The notes under the pieces are model-generated. The model made no database searches. It was not told where the DNA came from and saw nothing but the letters and a program-made list of their open reading frames with translations. This document shows, one piece after another, positions 10,612 to 22,382 of a stretch of DNA of 64,000 bases. The stretch's first letter is position 1. Every line of letters starts with the position of its first letter. This DNA comes from Siphonodentalium dalli (lineage: Eukaryota > Mollusca > Scaphopoda > Gadilida > Siphonodentaliidae): the NCBI GenBank assembly GCA_032622095.1, contig CP136064.1, positions 126,095,605-126,159,604 of the forward strand, read 5' to 3'. The translations under genes and the position numbers were made by a program.

Positions 10612-11112
10612 GGGGTTATTAAAGGCACGTGCTGCCTTAATTGTCGAAAATATTCATATTTGTTCCAAACACCGTAAACAGAAAAACATTAAAACGCATA
10701 CAGTTCCATATATACCATGACCATCGCGTAAACAGCATGTTATCACAAAGACCTACTATATTTTACCTAAGCAAGAGCCTGATTGTGTTACAGAAGACAA
10801 CACAATGCTACTGGCTAATCACACACAAATGGCATAAACGCTCTTTATTAGTTCCATATCAGGTATTCACCAACAAAGAACGCTCTTTATGTTTACCATC
10901 ATAATATAAACAAACACAGAAAAGTAACTTTTTATGCTTTTGTTTACATAACAATGGTCAAACATATGACCATAACATACTGTTTATGCGATATTTCTTA
11001 TTTGTATACGGACAAAGTCTATCTACATTTTGATGTTCTTTCTGTTTGTGGCGGTTTTTGACGGGTGAGATATTTTCACAGGATACCCACCGCCAAGGCC
11101 AACCGTGTCTTT
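10612..11112 (+). repeat. Dispersed repeat family TTAAAGGCAC, copy 1
   Basis: Begins at about TTAAAGGCACGTGCTGCC and aligns over its length with 18763-19275. Its first about 195 bp also align with 63806-64000 at roughly 95 percent by eye. Shared landmarks are GAAAATATTCATATTTGTTC, ACAGCATGTTATCA, GAGCCTG.TTGTGTTACAGA, ACGCTCTTTAT (twice), TTTTGTTTACATAACAA and TGGCGGTTTT. I found no terminal inverted repeat or tail, and the element class is unknown. Confidence 0.8.
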
Positions 11113-12123
11113 AGCAAGTGAACTTGTGTGTGAGCAAAATATAACACTGCGTTTTGAGTAAAGATCAACAGCCGCAAGACATTCCTGGAGCTAGATAAAT
11201 CTTTGAGAGATCGACTGCGACGCTGGTAGAGCTTGGTAGACTCATTATGTGAACATGCAGCGGGCGACATGGTAAACTATGGCATAGTAATTTTACCGCA
11301 GATTTCGTCATCTCCAGTCTGAGCCCGAACGTAGACATTGAGATGGTCGCCTTTCCTTCCCCTAACTAACATCCGTTGACTCGGTTACCGCGACTTACTC
11401 CATACATGGTTTATTTTACTGTTCACTCGTGTGTGATTAATTTAATTTCACATTGATTGTTCATGTGTGGGCGCTTGCAGCGTTGGGTTTTCAGTCGGGT
11501 TTCCACAATAGTTTGCAGCTTTTTGGCGTCTATAATGTGAATGCATCAGCTTCTCTTCTCGAGATATTTGGAAAGCGAATTTACGCTATGAAAACCAACA
11601 GTCCGATATTTTTCACAGTCCCATAATAATTGTATATTACTGTATTTAAACTCGATATGACAAATCGGACGGAAGAATTAATGACAAATGTCATTATATA
11701 GAGTGTTATCAATTGGCTTCGATGATTACGTGAAATCATTCACGCGGGGACCGGGCCTGGTAAATAGGACCGGCTCCCCGAGTAAATTATGTAATCGTCG
11801 AAACCAATTGAATATTCTGTTTATTACACACTTCCCATCACTAAAATGCGCTAAAAAAAGTCCCCCCCCGATCAACTGATCGCGTGTGTGATCACCGGGG
11901 ACGTAATTATCACTTTTAATTCACCGAGGAATCCTTATAAATCACGGCTAAGTGCAAGTGTAATAAAATAATCACTGGCGTCACTGCTATGGTCCTGTAT
12001 AAGGTTCTACGATGCTTGCCTAAATAGATTCACATCCTCTGTGTTCATTCACCCCATTTCATTAACACTCATACTCAGTCCGTGCCTCCTTATCTCTGAT
12101 ATATACATTTGTATTACCCATCC
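11113..12123. other. Non-genic stretch with one foldback
   Basis: Apart from the structured repeat at 11712-11812, no gene or repeat is seen. Confidence 0.4.
11712..11812. repeat. Compound inverted repeat with two inner hairpins
   Basis: Outer arms CAATTGGCTTCGATGATTAC and its near inverse (right arm about 11792-11812) enclose two smaller hairpins, GTGAAATCATTCAC and GGGGACCGG...CCGGCTCCCC. The fold would be a branched, cloverleaf-like cruciform of about 100 bp. It is not a tRNA: there is no A or B box. It may be a small MITE. Confidence 0.6.
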
Positions 12124-13860
12124 CTAGCTTAACTAACACTCTTTCTGATTGGGCAAAAGCCGTCACATGTTAATCCAGGAAAAAGTCATATTGGTCTCAG
12201 GAAAGTCATAATCGAATTGAGTCCAATATCACTTCTATACAAGTTATCGGGACTTTGTGACGTCATTTTGATAAACATACAGGTGGATAATAAAAATGTT
12301 ATTATACAATGTTTTTTGTGCAGTGTGTATTTTCTTGTACTCGTCCAGGTTGTGGTTTGTTTTGAACATATTTTATTTGAACCTACTTTACATAAATATT
12401 TATATATTGAATTATGTAGGACTCAAAGTTAATCATGTTGGAATGTGGTACCTAAAACGGGGGGGGGGGGTCGAGATTGAGGGTGAGGTCTAAAATGAGT
12501 GGACATATATCAAGGAAGGGGTGTAGGTCCTATGGCGAGCTGAGCCGAGACTTTTGATAGCAATATGGGCAAATACGTGAAGATATAGGCTTATTGGGAT
12601 TTTGAAGATTTTCCGTCAATGGAATGTACCTGACGATGCAATAAACGTTTGCGTATTGCTAAACAATTTATCATTTAGAGTATTGGATAGGTTGCTTTGA
12701 CCAAAGAGGATATCTTCAACCCTATCAACGAAAATTCCATTTGGCCAAATGCGTTGGAGGAATAGTAATTTAAGCGACTTTCTTCAAATAACGGGCACTG
12801 GAAGAAAAAATGCTAAGTGTCTTCAATATAAAACCCACATTGAGCTGTTATGGAAATATAGTTTCCAAGTTTATCAAAATTTATATCGCTGCAGCTTGGT
12901 GTGGTGTGCGGGATGTTCCACTTGCGAGAGCCTGAATTGAAGTATGGCGGCGGTTTTTTTTGGGGGGGGGGGGGAGATAGGCAATTTTTCATACATTAAT
13001 TTCAATATGTCGGTTTTGGTGCGATCAGATGAACCACTTATTACCACTGCATTCCATTTGATTACCATCTCAGGCAGAAAGGTCGATTTAAAATGTTCTG
13101 TGTTGGTGCGTTTCTGTAAGAATAGTAATGGATATCGATGTGAGTAGGTAGATTGATCTTTAGCAAAGGTCCGCAAAAGTATACTCAGGTAATTTGGAGC
13201 TTTACCAAGAATTATTTTCTGCCAAGTATTAAATTTATGGTGTTCGCGTCTGGTGTCAAGTGTAGGCCATCCTAGTTCAGTGAGGAGGTTTTCATTCGAA
13301 ACAGATTTATTTAACCCACCAACAATTCGAGCGGCGTCGTAATGTATTCGATCAAGTAGTACAAGAAGAGTGTTCGATGCGTAAGCCCAAATTACATCTC
13401 CGTAATCCATAAGCGGCAAAATAAAGGTTTTGTACATAAATTTCAAGTTCGCCGTTTAACTGTGAATTTCAATCGTCTCAGTTGTGATAGGCGAGATCAC
13501 AAATGTGGCAATCCTCTGTTATTTGAATACCGCGAACATCCTTGGTGTCTATAACCGAAATCATCCCAGTTAGAACCACAGAACACCCTTGTGTGTGAAC
13601 TTTCCGAGTCGACGACCGCGGTTTACTGGTCGGACATGTTTCAATGTTACCTGCATATATATTAGTCACACTTATCTTGCAAACAGCGTTAACAGAATAT
13701 AGATTATCTCTACTTCTAGCATCCATTATTTTTAAATTTCGATCATCGATTTAAATACCGTCTTTTATGCTGTCCGTCAAATATGACTTTTCATCACAAC
13801 CAGGATTCGGACAAGAAAAACACATATTGTACGCAACATTGTATAATAACTTTGCAATAT
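12124..13860 (-). mobile_element. MITE (AGTCATATTGGACTC family) split by a LINE fragment
   Basis: Reverse-complement pieces of the element at about 45801-46310 lie at 12124-12355 and about 13779-13857. The first piece holds TTTCTGATTGGGCAAAAG, AAGTCATATTGG, TTATACAATG and TTGTACTCGTCCAGG. The second holds ATATGACTTTTCA, ACAAGAAAAACACATATTGT and CATTGTATAATAAC. They are the two arms of the large hairpin of the intact copy, separated by about 1.4 kb that contains LINE sequence. Confidence 0.7.
12650..13446 (-). pseudogene. LINE ORF2 C-terminal fragment (reverse transcriptase thumb and tail)
   Basis: A 190-codon frame (13446 down to 12874) reads FMYKTFILPLMDYGDVIWAY, then RIHYDAARIVGG, TELGWPTLDTRREHHK and FLPEMVIKWNAV. 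This is the region after the catalytic palm in CR1/Jockey-like non-LTR retrotransposons. Past the stop at 12874, another frame continues the family pattern with a CGFYIEDT...HFFFQCPLFEESR cysteine-histidine tail down to about 12650. A shift near 13446 links it to upstream LKFTVKRR. The palm with its catalytic aspartates is absent, so the copy is 5-prime truncated and dead. The frame-opening codon at 13446 is TTG, not a real start. A G-run (12961-12974) lies inside it. Confidence 0.85.
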
Positions 13861-14114
13861 TAGGGATTTATACGTAGAGACATCGAATGAATAGTCGGTC
13901 GAAATGACGACCAAAACTTTAGACATGATAAATTTCATTCTTTGTCTCTTTTATTTTCCGTCGGAATTCAGATAAATTTTGACGTTGAACACTTATCAAG
14001 CACCAACTATATATGTATACACCCGCATTTTGTGCCTGGGCTGCTTGGTCGGTACATGTATGATGAATACGACATCAGGCCAGCGACGGTGAAGATGGTT
14101 AGATCCCTGATAAC
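13861..14114. other. Short unassigned stretch
   Basis: It lies between the split MITE and the next LINE. It may be decayed 5-prime LINE sequence, but no recognisable protein remains. Confidence 0.3.
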
Positions 14115-15640
14115 GGCGAATTCTGTGCGTTTGTAGATCTGTCGAAATGTTTGTCGAAATGGACTTTGGATGAAACTATTTAACATAGGAATTAAGGGTC
14201 GAATTCTGAATGTTATAATCAACATGTACAGTGATATCAAATCTTGTGTGTTCTCTGATAATGCGTATTCTACCCCTTTTCCTTGCGAAACAGGTGTACG
14301 ACAGGGAGTAATCTATCTCCTGTTCTCTTCTCGTTGTATACCAATGACCTCGAAGCCTACTTGCAAACAAGTACTGAAAATGGATTATATATCTCAGACT
14401 TAAACATAGATCTATGTTTTGGATTTATCAGGTTATTTTGTCTCTTGTACGCGCGCAGATGATACGGTCCTCCTATCTCTGAGTGCATCCAATTTACAAC
14501 ATATGCTTAACTACTATTCATCTATTGTAACCATTGGAAACTTTCTATTAATAACAGTAAAAGTAAAGTGGTAATATTTGGCGATGATAAAGACGCAGAT
14601 CCACAGTTATATGACTTTATTCTTAACAATAAACCAATTGCACTAGCCGATGAATATAAATATCTCGGAATTGTATTCTCTCGCGATGGTTCATTCACAA
14701 CCGAGAAAAAAATGCGCTGTGACCAAGCAAAACGTTCGATGTTCGGATTAATTTGTAAAATGCGGAGATTGAACCTTTCAATTTCATGTGTCTTGGATCT
14801 TTACGAGAAAACAGTTGTTCCTATTTTGTTATATGGTTCTGAAGTATGGGGTGTGGGAATATTGCTATTATAAATACTTCTGAATTATGGTTTCTGACGT
14901 TTATACTGAATTTGAAGACCACAACACCATCAGTAATGGTCTACTGGATTGTTCCCCATAGAGACACGAATCAAGCAGCGAATTATCAATTTTTGGCCCA
15001 AACTGATGATGGGTAAACAAACAAAGTTAAGTTTTATGCTTTATTGTAGCCTATATAGTAGTAAAAGCCGTACAACCAATTAAAGGCGTGGGCGCATGGA
15101 CTGGATAACCATGGTGAAAAATATTCTTAATGATTAGGAATGGGATCAATTTTCTTCTCACAATATGTCAACCTGAACTGGTTAAACATCACAGTAAAAC
15201 AAAGAACGCGAGATATTTATCTTCAGGAATGGTATGGCGCATTCAGTTATTCTAAGTTTCGTTTTTATCGATTAATTAAAGAGCATCACGTACAAGAACA
15301 CTATCTTTCATACCTGAAAAAGCGAGAAGTCGTAGCTTTAATACGTTTCAGAACACGAAATCATAGGTTACCGGTTGAAGTTGGAGATTGGAACGGAATA
15401 GACCTAGACAAAAGACAATGTAATTTATGTAACAGCTCTGTTGGAGATGAATATCATTTCTTATTGACTTGCCAAAAATTATCCCACATACGACAAAAGT
15501 TCATAGCTAGATATTACTACACAAACCCGAACAAGTCAGTAGTGCGAAATATCTGTAGATTTTTGATAGAGGCGAAAGATTTCTTATATATATATATAAT
15601 TGATAGGATTACTTTATACGTGCAGATACATCCCCATTAA
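14115..15640 (+). pseudogene. Degenerate LINE ORF2 (reverse transcriptase to C-terminus)
   Basis: Broken frames follow reverse-transcriptase order. FCAFVDLSK sits near 14118, then GIKGRILNVIINMYSDIKSC and CETGVRQG (14170-14310), and ADDTVLLS at about 14458 with a frameshift right at the YADD box. Next come DEYKYLGIVFS and PILLYGSEVWG (14568-14870), and finally a 166-codon C-terminal frame (15140-15640) with RTRDIYLQEWY, RFRTRNHRLPVEVGDW, CNLC and GDEYHFLLTC. Several stops and shifts make it nonfunctional. The N-terminal endonuclease is missing. The C-terminal NHRL plus CxxC plus DEYHF pattern recurs at 50126-50444. Confidence 0.9.
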
Positions 15641-15744
15641 TGTCATTTATACGTATATTTCCACATATATGCCCCTCTCACCCCCCCCCAAGTTTATAGA
15701 GCAGCATGGCTAGTGGGCCACTGAGTAAGTTTGACCTACTGGCG

Positions 15745-16034
15745 GCGAACCAACCATGCACTTCCATATGGTTGGTTTCGCAATAGCTCCTCCTGCATGC
15801 ACCCCCTTAAATCGGGAGTAGTAGGTATATACGGAGCGCGCGATCACACTGATACCGACATTCCTGGTCCGAAAGTATCGATATGCATGTTAACTATATG
15901 CTATTTAACTCGAATATCTACATTCCTTTCATGGATGTGTGGACCGGTCGTCGGCGGCGGATGTGATCCGGGACTCCGCATGTACTGGACATTTGTCCAT
16001 GCATGGGGAAGTCCGGGATATCGGCCGACGCCGA
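15745..16034. repeat. Two adjacent hairpins (possible MITE)
   Basis: The first hairpin (15745-15781) pairs GCGAACCAACCAT with ATGGTTGGTTTCGC. The second (about 15948-16034) has arms of about 40 bp around TGGACATTTGTCCA, with GTCGGCGGCGG at one end and its inverse at the other. It is more GC-rich than its surroundings. It lies between a LINE C-terminus and a LINE-like 3-prime end, so it may be an insertion in the LINE 3-prime UTR. Confidence 0.5.
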
Positions 16035-16248
16035 CGCCATGTTTGCGCACATCTATGGGGAATGCTAATAATCAGCGCTATATACATAAATTATATATAT
16101 TAATCCATATTATTTAATATATTCTATTCATTTATTGCTATTATACCGTTTATACTCGAAGTCGATAGATATTTTTTCCACAAGGACCGACGCTTGCAAT
16201 TGTTTATATTTGGACCGACCACCCACCTTTATTATGTTGTTCTATAAA

Positions 16249-16251
<3 letters not shown>

Positions 16252-16327
<76 letters not shown>
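16252..16327. repeat. (AT)n microsatellite
   Basis: About 38 AT dinucleotides. The last eight bases serve as the target site of the adjacent hAT element. Confidence 0.98.
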
Positions 16328-16330
<3 letters not shown>

Positions 16331-17068
16331 TGTTCGGTCCGAATATTCGAATGTTCGAATATTCGCTCGTAAAAATAAATATTCGAATATTCGAATAATT
16401 ATTTGACAATTCGAATATTCGAGAATAATCTCCGGGTAATTGTTTCCTGGTTTGTTATTAGTCTGAGGGTCTGTTAAAAGTATAGTCTATTTTCCACTGA
16501 CCATAAACGAATTAATATGACGTAACTGTAACGTTCTGATTTGATTGGCGTCATGCAGTCGAAATAATTTTATTTTCTAGGTGTAAACCAGACAGTGCTT
16601 GCATGTCGTCATATAGGAAGCGGACATATAACGCATCGTTTTGCTTTGTTTGCGCGTTGTCACTTGTGTGTATAATATGGCGTCAAATTCGAAGAAATCA
16701 GATATATGGACTCACTTCACGTTGGATGCCAAAACTAAAAAGGCAACCTGCAAGCTCAATCCATATCATGTTCTTAGTTATTGTGGCACTACGACCAACT
16801 TGTGGAACCATGCATGGGACATTGACTACTTGAACTTCATCAACAGATAAACTCTTGCTATTAAGCCAAAATACTTTTTTCTCTCTCTCTTTTTTGCGTA
16901 TAGCATATGCATGGATAAATATGCTATTTCATTAAATAATAAATTAGTTCCAATTATGTTATCTATATAATTTTATAATTTATCTAAATATTCGAATACT
17001 ATTCGAATATTCGCTCGTTATTCGAACCGAATATTCGAATACCGAAATCCGTCGAATACCGAACACTA
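16328..17068 (+). mobile_element. Non-autonomous hAT-like element, copy 1
   Basis: 741 bp with termini TAGTGTTCGG...CCGAACACTA and an 8-bp target duplication ATATATAT (16320-16327 and 17069-17076), as expected for hAT. Both ends are packed with the palindrome TTCGAATATTCGAA, which may bind transposase. A near-identical inverted copy lies at 24443-25175. The only clear length difference by eye is 8 bp (TTTCCTGG near 16442) present here. The interior keeps a BED-finger exon relic. Confidence 0.93.
16677..16850 (+). pseudogene. BED-type zinc finger relic inside hAT element
   Basis: 57 codons starting MASNSKKSDIWTHFTLD. It matches the BED finger typical of hAT transposase N-termini: W11, H13-F14, A24-x-C25 and TTTNLWNH (38-45). 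The second zinc-binding cysteine (expected at about 28) is asparagine, and the end is altered, so the finger is probably dead. No DDE/RNase H domain follows; the rest of the transposase has been deleted. Confidence 0.8.
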
Positions 17069-17076
17069 ATATATAT

Positions 17077-17222
17077 GTCATAATTATCCTTCACAGTTCG
17101 ATGTAATGATTCAATGATTGTTTAGTTAAATGTGAACCAGGGGTCGGTCTGTCTATATATGTACTTTCTTTATGTCATACAATGTATGATTTATAAGAAA
17201 TAAACTATTGATTGAATTCGTG
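17077..17222 (+). other. LINE-like 3-prime end with AATAAA
   Basis: AATAAA at 17199-17204 is followed by CTATTGATTGAATTC, resembling the short-repeat tails of invertebrate LINEs. Together with 15641-16251 it may be the 3-prime UTR of the LINE at 14115, split by the hAT element. Confidence 0.4.
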
Positions 17223-18762
17223 ATCATCACAAAGGAGGTTATATCCTAATTCCAACATCTGGGCAATTTTGTATGTATATATACATGTATATCTATACCA
17301 ACGGTCGATGGTTTCTCGGCTCATTGCGGCATTGCACATTGGCGGCACAAAAAAACTCGATTGACAATTTGGTGCCCCAGCTGCAGTATACAGGCGAATA
17401 TTTACACTTTCAAAGAGCCGATATGTTTGTTTTGCTCTTGGCAGTTGTGTACAGTTGTTTCTGCTCTAACTGGTGCGGTTTTGGGACGCTTATTTTTTAG
17501 TGAACTGTCCGCTAAAGTAATAATTTATCTTCCTCAGATGCACACACTGGTAATTATTTATTTGGTTTGCATGATATTTAGGACATGCTTCACACTCATA
17601 CACTGTCTCTAAAATCAAATCAAATAAGGCAATGAACCCTGATGACCCTGGGATAAGCTTGTCTATTTGTGTCCATTGTATATACCAGGTATATGCATGT
17701 AAATGGTTGGTCACAATTATCGTCATATCAAACAGAGAATTGCATCTATCAGCATATTGACCATAATGCATATACAGGTATACCGGTACGCACAGTATAT
17801 GTCGTATTAGTTCTATGGATCATCTTCCAAATATGAGATGGATTTAATTAGTTTGGGTAAAAAGTAAATTATATTTCTTATATTACACAAAATCGTGGGA
17901 CTGTGCGTCACCATCCGTATATATACTTTCCTCGGCATAAGTGGGTGTCAATTTTATGAGCAATTTACATGACGCATATAGTTTCACCGCCTTATCCAGT
18001 GAGTACACAACATTTTTATAACAAGTTAATATGTGAAATATAAATGGCCATCTCTTTTATTTACACACCATGACATAGTTATGTTGGGCGCGCAAACGAA
18101 GTGGTGCTTCAAATTACATAACTGTTTCAGTAATTGTGTATCTACATGATCGGACAATAATATAACTCAGTTCGTTTTATAATACTGATCGTATTAGACA
18201 CGGTCGACAAGTTGTGTAATGCGTTACAAAGAGCCAACGGCAACCGTGACATTTTCACGAGGCATGCAGTAATCAGAACGGGTGCGTACCGAAAATTACC
18301 ATGCGCCAATGACAATTCTCATAATCACACCAGTACATGAGTGTATGTGTGTAGTCACATGCAGGGGCGGACATTCCGTTACGAAATGCATTATAAGGGC
18401 ATCGAATGGCCGAGTTGGTTCATTCGAAATATTGCATTAAACAACACAAAGCGTTGGCTCAGCTGGGTAGATTCCTGATAAACGCATTAAATCTTTCTTT
18501 ACCACATGGATTCCCCCATTGAGTTATGGAAGTATACATGTGAATGGTATATTACTCATTTGGATGGGTGTTTGTGTAATCAAATCAAACGACATGCAGA
18601 CAGACGAAAGGCTAATACAAGTTCAGAAGATTCATATCCTTTGGTGGGAACTGTTCATGTAATAAGTTGAACAATGTTTGTTGAACTCATTATCTGAACA
18701 TTTCCTGAGGGAACTACTCGTCAATGAGCATTTAGTAAAACAAGGGTTAAATGCTTCTAATT
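17223..18762. other. Non-genic stretch
   Basis: I see no credible gene, RNA or repeat. Several short frames (17273-17771) overlap on both strands without family features. Confidence 0.4.
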
Positions 18763-19275
18763 AAAGGCACGGGCGGCGTTCGTTGCAGAAATATTCATAT
18801 TTATTCAAATCGCCACCAACAGAAGGAATATTAAAATATATATAGATTTGTTCATATGCCAAACAAAATAGTATGTCGTCGTTTTTAAGACATACGATGG
18901 CGTACGTAAACAAGAGCCTGGTCGTGTTACAGAAGTGCTTTTGCTTCTGTTTACATAACACATCGAAATTCTATTGGTTAATCACACACAAATTATATAA
19001 ACGCTCTTTATTATTTCCATGTCAGGAAAACAGTAACAAATAACGCTCTTTATGTTTACCATATTCGGATCTAAACAAAAGCCAGGAAATGTAATGTTTT
19101 TTTCCTTTTGTTTACATAACAAATGAAAAAAAATTGACGATAAATACTGTTTATGCCATATTTCTGATTGTATAAGAACAAAGTCTGTCTATATTTTACT
19201 ATTCTTTCTGTTTATGGCGGTTTTGACGGAGGTGAATATTTTAACAGCATGCCCACCACCAACGCCGCCCATATC
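18763..19275 (+). repeat. Dispersed repeat family TTAAAGGCAC, copy 2
   Basis: Starts TTAAAGGCACGGGCGGCG and follows copy 1 (10612-11112) to about GCCCACCACCAACGCCG. It is more diverged than copies 1 and 3 and carries extra bases. The two ACGCTCTTTAT cores are at about 19000 and 19044. Confidence 0.75.
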
Positions 19276-19709
19276 TTCAATATGCATAATATATACCAGA
19301 AGTGGTATTATAGTTGCATGCAAAACAGTCGTTATAGCTGAATTTGTTTATGGTGCATCATTCTCCAAACGAATACAATACCTTGAATCCTTTAATACAA
19401 TTCCCACATTCCATGATCATTTGCATCGGATTTCCAGGGGAGGTGGGTTTCATAAGTTCCGTAACTTGTACCCCGATCTCCTGTGCATGTATCATGTGAG
19501 CCGGAAGAAAGCTGTTCAATCAATCTACATTTATAAATATATATATACGTGACTATATGATCATTAGTTTGGATGCACATCACACCCATATGCACGTAAT
19601 GGGTATCATCTTATAAGAAATTCGCACATGTCTGTGGACATCCTATAGTCACTGTTTGGTTAATACAAGCGTATCACACGAGAGGTATGAGGGTATCACC
19701 CCCTCCCCC
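19276..19709. other. Non-genic stretch
   Basis: No supported gene. A 19214-19552 open frame crosses the repeat boundary and has no family features. Confidence 0.35.
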
Positions 19710-19803
19710 TGAATCCTGAATACGAGTTAATTTTGGGGGGTGAATCCTGAATACGAGTTAATTTGGGGGGGGGGGGGGGGGGGGGGTGAATCCTGAATAC
19801 ATG
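19710..19803 (+). repeat. Three GAATCCTGAATACGAGTTAA units with G-runs
   Basis: Units start near 19710, 19740 and 19787 and end in G tracts; the second tract is 22 G (19765-19786). A related GAATACC.GTTAATTCGGGGGG stretch occurs near 21398-21422. Confidence 0.8.
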
Positions 19804-19880
19804 TTAAGAAATAATATGCGATAAATGACATACAAATTGACTGTTTTAATATCAGACAGATACAAGCAGAAGTTACATAG

Positions 19881-20135
19881 AGAGAGAGATTCTTTATTGC
19901 CTCCTTGAAGGAGAGATATTTGTACAATTATATACATACATGTAGATATAAATACAACAGTGAAGTGTGAGCATAATTAATATAGTGATTACATAAAACG
20001 TGCATGCGTATTATCAGGCTCACTTTGGTACGGGTGAGTTGCGTCTTATCTGTTGAACTTTTATCGGAGTGAGAAAGGTTAAATGAATTACAATTATAGT
20101 AATAAGAGTAAAGTAAGTGGGAAGAAAAAAAAATG
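19881..20135 (-). mobile_element. 5-prime-truncated retroposed insert with 31-bp target duplications
   Basis: The 31-bp sequence at 19850-19880 is repeated exactly at 20136-20166. Between them are 255 bp that, read on the minus strand, end in GGCAATAAAGAATCTCTCTC, i.e. a poly(A) signal followed by a TC-rich tail. Long exact target duplications plus a 3-prime signal are the mark of target-primed reverse transcription (LINE or SINE). No reverse transcriptase sequence remains. Confidence 0.85.
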
Positions 20136-20227
20136 TATCAGACAGATACAAGCAGAAGTTACATAGACACATTATGATGCCGGTCGCGTGTGAGGCCGTT
20201 ATGATACCATTAATAATACTTTATGAT

Positions 20228-21273
20228 CAGGGACGTGGCTAGAGGGTTTCCGTTGGGGGGTGTCCACCTTGGGAAATTCCAACTGCACCCCCCCCCCCCC
20301 TTGAGTCAGAATCAGACCGAACACAAGTTTTGCATAATTCCATTTGCAACCCCTTGCACGTCAGTGTTTTGGCGTAATATCCTATATCTTCATAAACCAT
20401 GGTTCTATATATTTATATTCCCGGTATAAAGAACATTATTCAGATATTTTAACCTGAAACATTGCATAAATCCTAACATCTAGTGGTCTAACTCCATACA
20501 AATACACACGGCCACGGACAAGAGTCCACGACACACAGAGCTGATCATCGTTGTTCGGCCGGTGTGAGAAAATTTTGAAATTTGAACACGAAAATCGCAA
20601 ATCCTAGCATCCAGACTGGCCTCAACTAAAGCTTTCCTATAGTGTTGGAAATTTCAAACCTCATACTCCCCCTCAGGAAAATTCTCCAATTGATGACCAC
20701 AAGTTTGACCAAATGTAGTAAAATAATGTTAAACTTATTAGAATTTTTGTATTGGCCACAGGGGAGAGACAAGCGAAAAAAAATCGCAAAATCCTAGCAT
20801 CTAGACTAGCGTCAAGCATTCTTAGAGTTGGAAATTTCAAACCTGACACCCCACTTAGGTTGTAAAATTTCCAACTGATGACAATTCCAATGCCAATGTT
20901 GACCAAATGTATGAGAATATTGTTTTCTTAAATTAACTAGCAGTTTTTGACTGGCCACGGGGGAGGGACCAGGACACAAGATTTCCAAGTGTTGGAAATT
21001 TCCAACCTGTCACCCCCCTGAGGTTGGAAAATTTCCAACTGATGATCATTTCAGTCCAAAATTTTACAAAAAAATAGGAAAATATGCAAATATTGGTCCA
21101 AAAACAATTAATTCCCCCCACTAAATTGTTTGAAAATCAAACTACAAGAACACTTCAACCTATTGTTGGTGTGAAATTTCCAACTAATGTTTTGGCAGGT
21201 ATGAAATTTCCAACTGTTGAAAATTTTGACCAAAGTTGGGGGGTGAGACCCTCCCCCTGTCGCCACGTCTCTG
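20228..21273. mobile_element. Non-autonomous hAT-like element with degenerate internal repeats
   Basis: Termini CAGGGACGTGGC...GCCACGTCTCTG form a 13-bp inverted repeat, flanked by an exact 8-bp duplication TTTATGAT (20220-20227 and 21274-21281). CAG...CTG ends plus 8 bp fit the hAT superfamily. The interior carries about three degenerate units of 160-190 bp with TCCTAGCATC, TTGGAAATTTC and TTCCAACTGATGA. The palindrome GGAAATTTCC or close variants recur. No transposase is encoded. Confidence 0.88.
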
Positions 21274-21281
21274 TTTATGAT

Positions 21282-22382
21282 GGCATGGTGGTCGAATATG
21301 CCCAAGAAGCTATTCTACCCACTCATTCATACAGATAACTAGCACAAAATATTACTTTGCGCCATCAAAACCTGCGTCCAAGATGTTTTGCTTGAACCCG
21401 AATACCAGTTAATTCGGGGGGTATGAATCCCGCGTACGGCTTCAAAACACCCTGAATGCCGCGTACCGAAAAGGGGGGAGGGTGATACCCTCAGGTATAG
21501 CACATCAGACATTGGCAGGCCCATGTCTCGTGACATTAATATGCTTATACATCTGCAATCCAGGTGTAGGTCTGCTTCATTAAAATACAATTTTTCAGTG
21601 AAGTTAGTGTACCTAGCTAACATTGTAACTAGTCCACATATCCAGAGTCATACACTTAAGCTTATCGATCACATCGCCGAAAAAAATGCGGATTTATGTA
21701 TGGTCCAACGGCAGTGTCGTGGCGAGTGCATTTCCCTATATAGTTGCCTGGATTCACTAATGTAACACCCCTATTGTTCTCGATCAAAACCACGACATAT
21801 GAATGGAGTTATATTCGAACGGGCGGGCAACAAAGAGATCTTTGTAAGGAATGTCATTATCGTATGTTAGCGTACATATGTAGCCCACCCCATTGACATC
21901 CAGCAATGTTAATCGGCGCCCGATTCATTGTGCGGCAATATTTGGTTCTCACGTTATGGGCTTTCTCTTGCGTGTGTATCACATATACCTCATAGGCTAT
22001 AGGATACCTATAACATAAGTTGTGCATGTCTAACAGCGCGCCGTGTGGTAAGATTTACTATACCATATAATATATAAATAATGAGAGTGTAAATTATATT
22101 TGTTCCCCAAAAATAGAATATATTCATCAGTAGAATAATTCTTACCGGGGAGGGGGTGATGCATACATGTACATGTTTTGGGGAATTTTATGTAATCCTG
22201 TTTATGCCACCCCGGATGCGCGTGTAAACCGATGTATTTTGTTTGCATGGCGAAACAAGCGATGAAAGCGAGATAATCAAACGAAACTTCAAACGCGTTG
22301 ACGTGCGCGTTACTAGGACTGACCCGCAGTTTATAAGGGTATACGTCTTGGATGGTAATTTGGCGCCTATAAAAATTACTAA
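21282..22382. other. Non-genic stretch
   Basis: Contains one weak relative (21398-21490) of the GAATCCTGAATAC/G-run repeat. No gene is supported. Confidence 0.35.
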
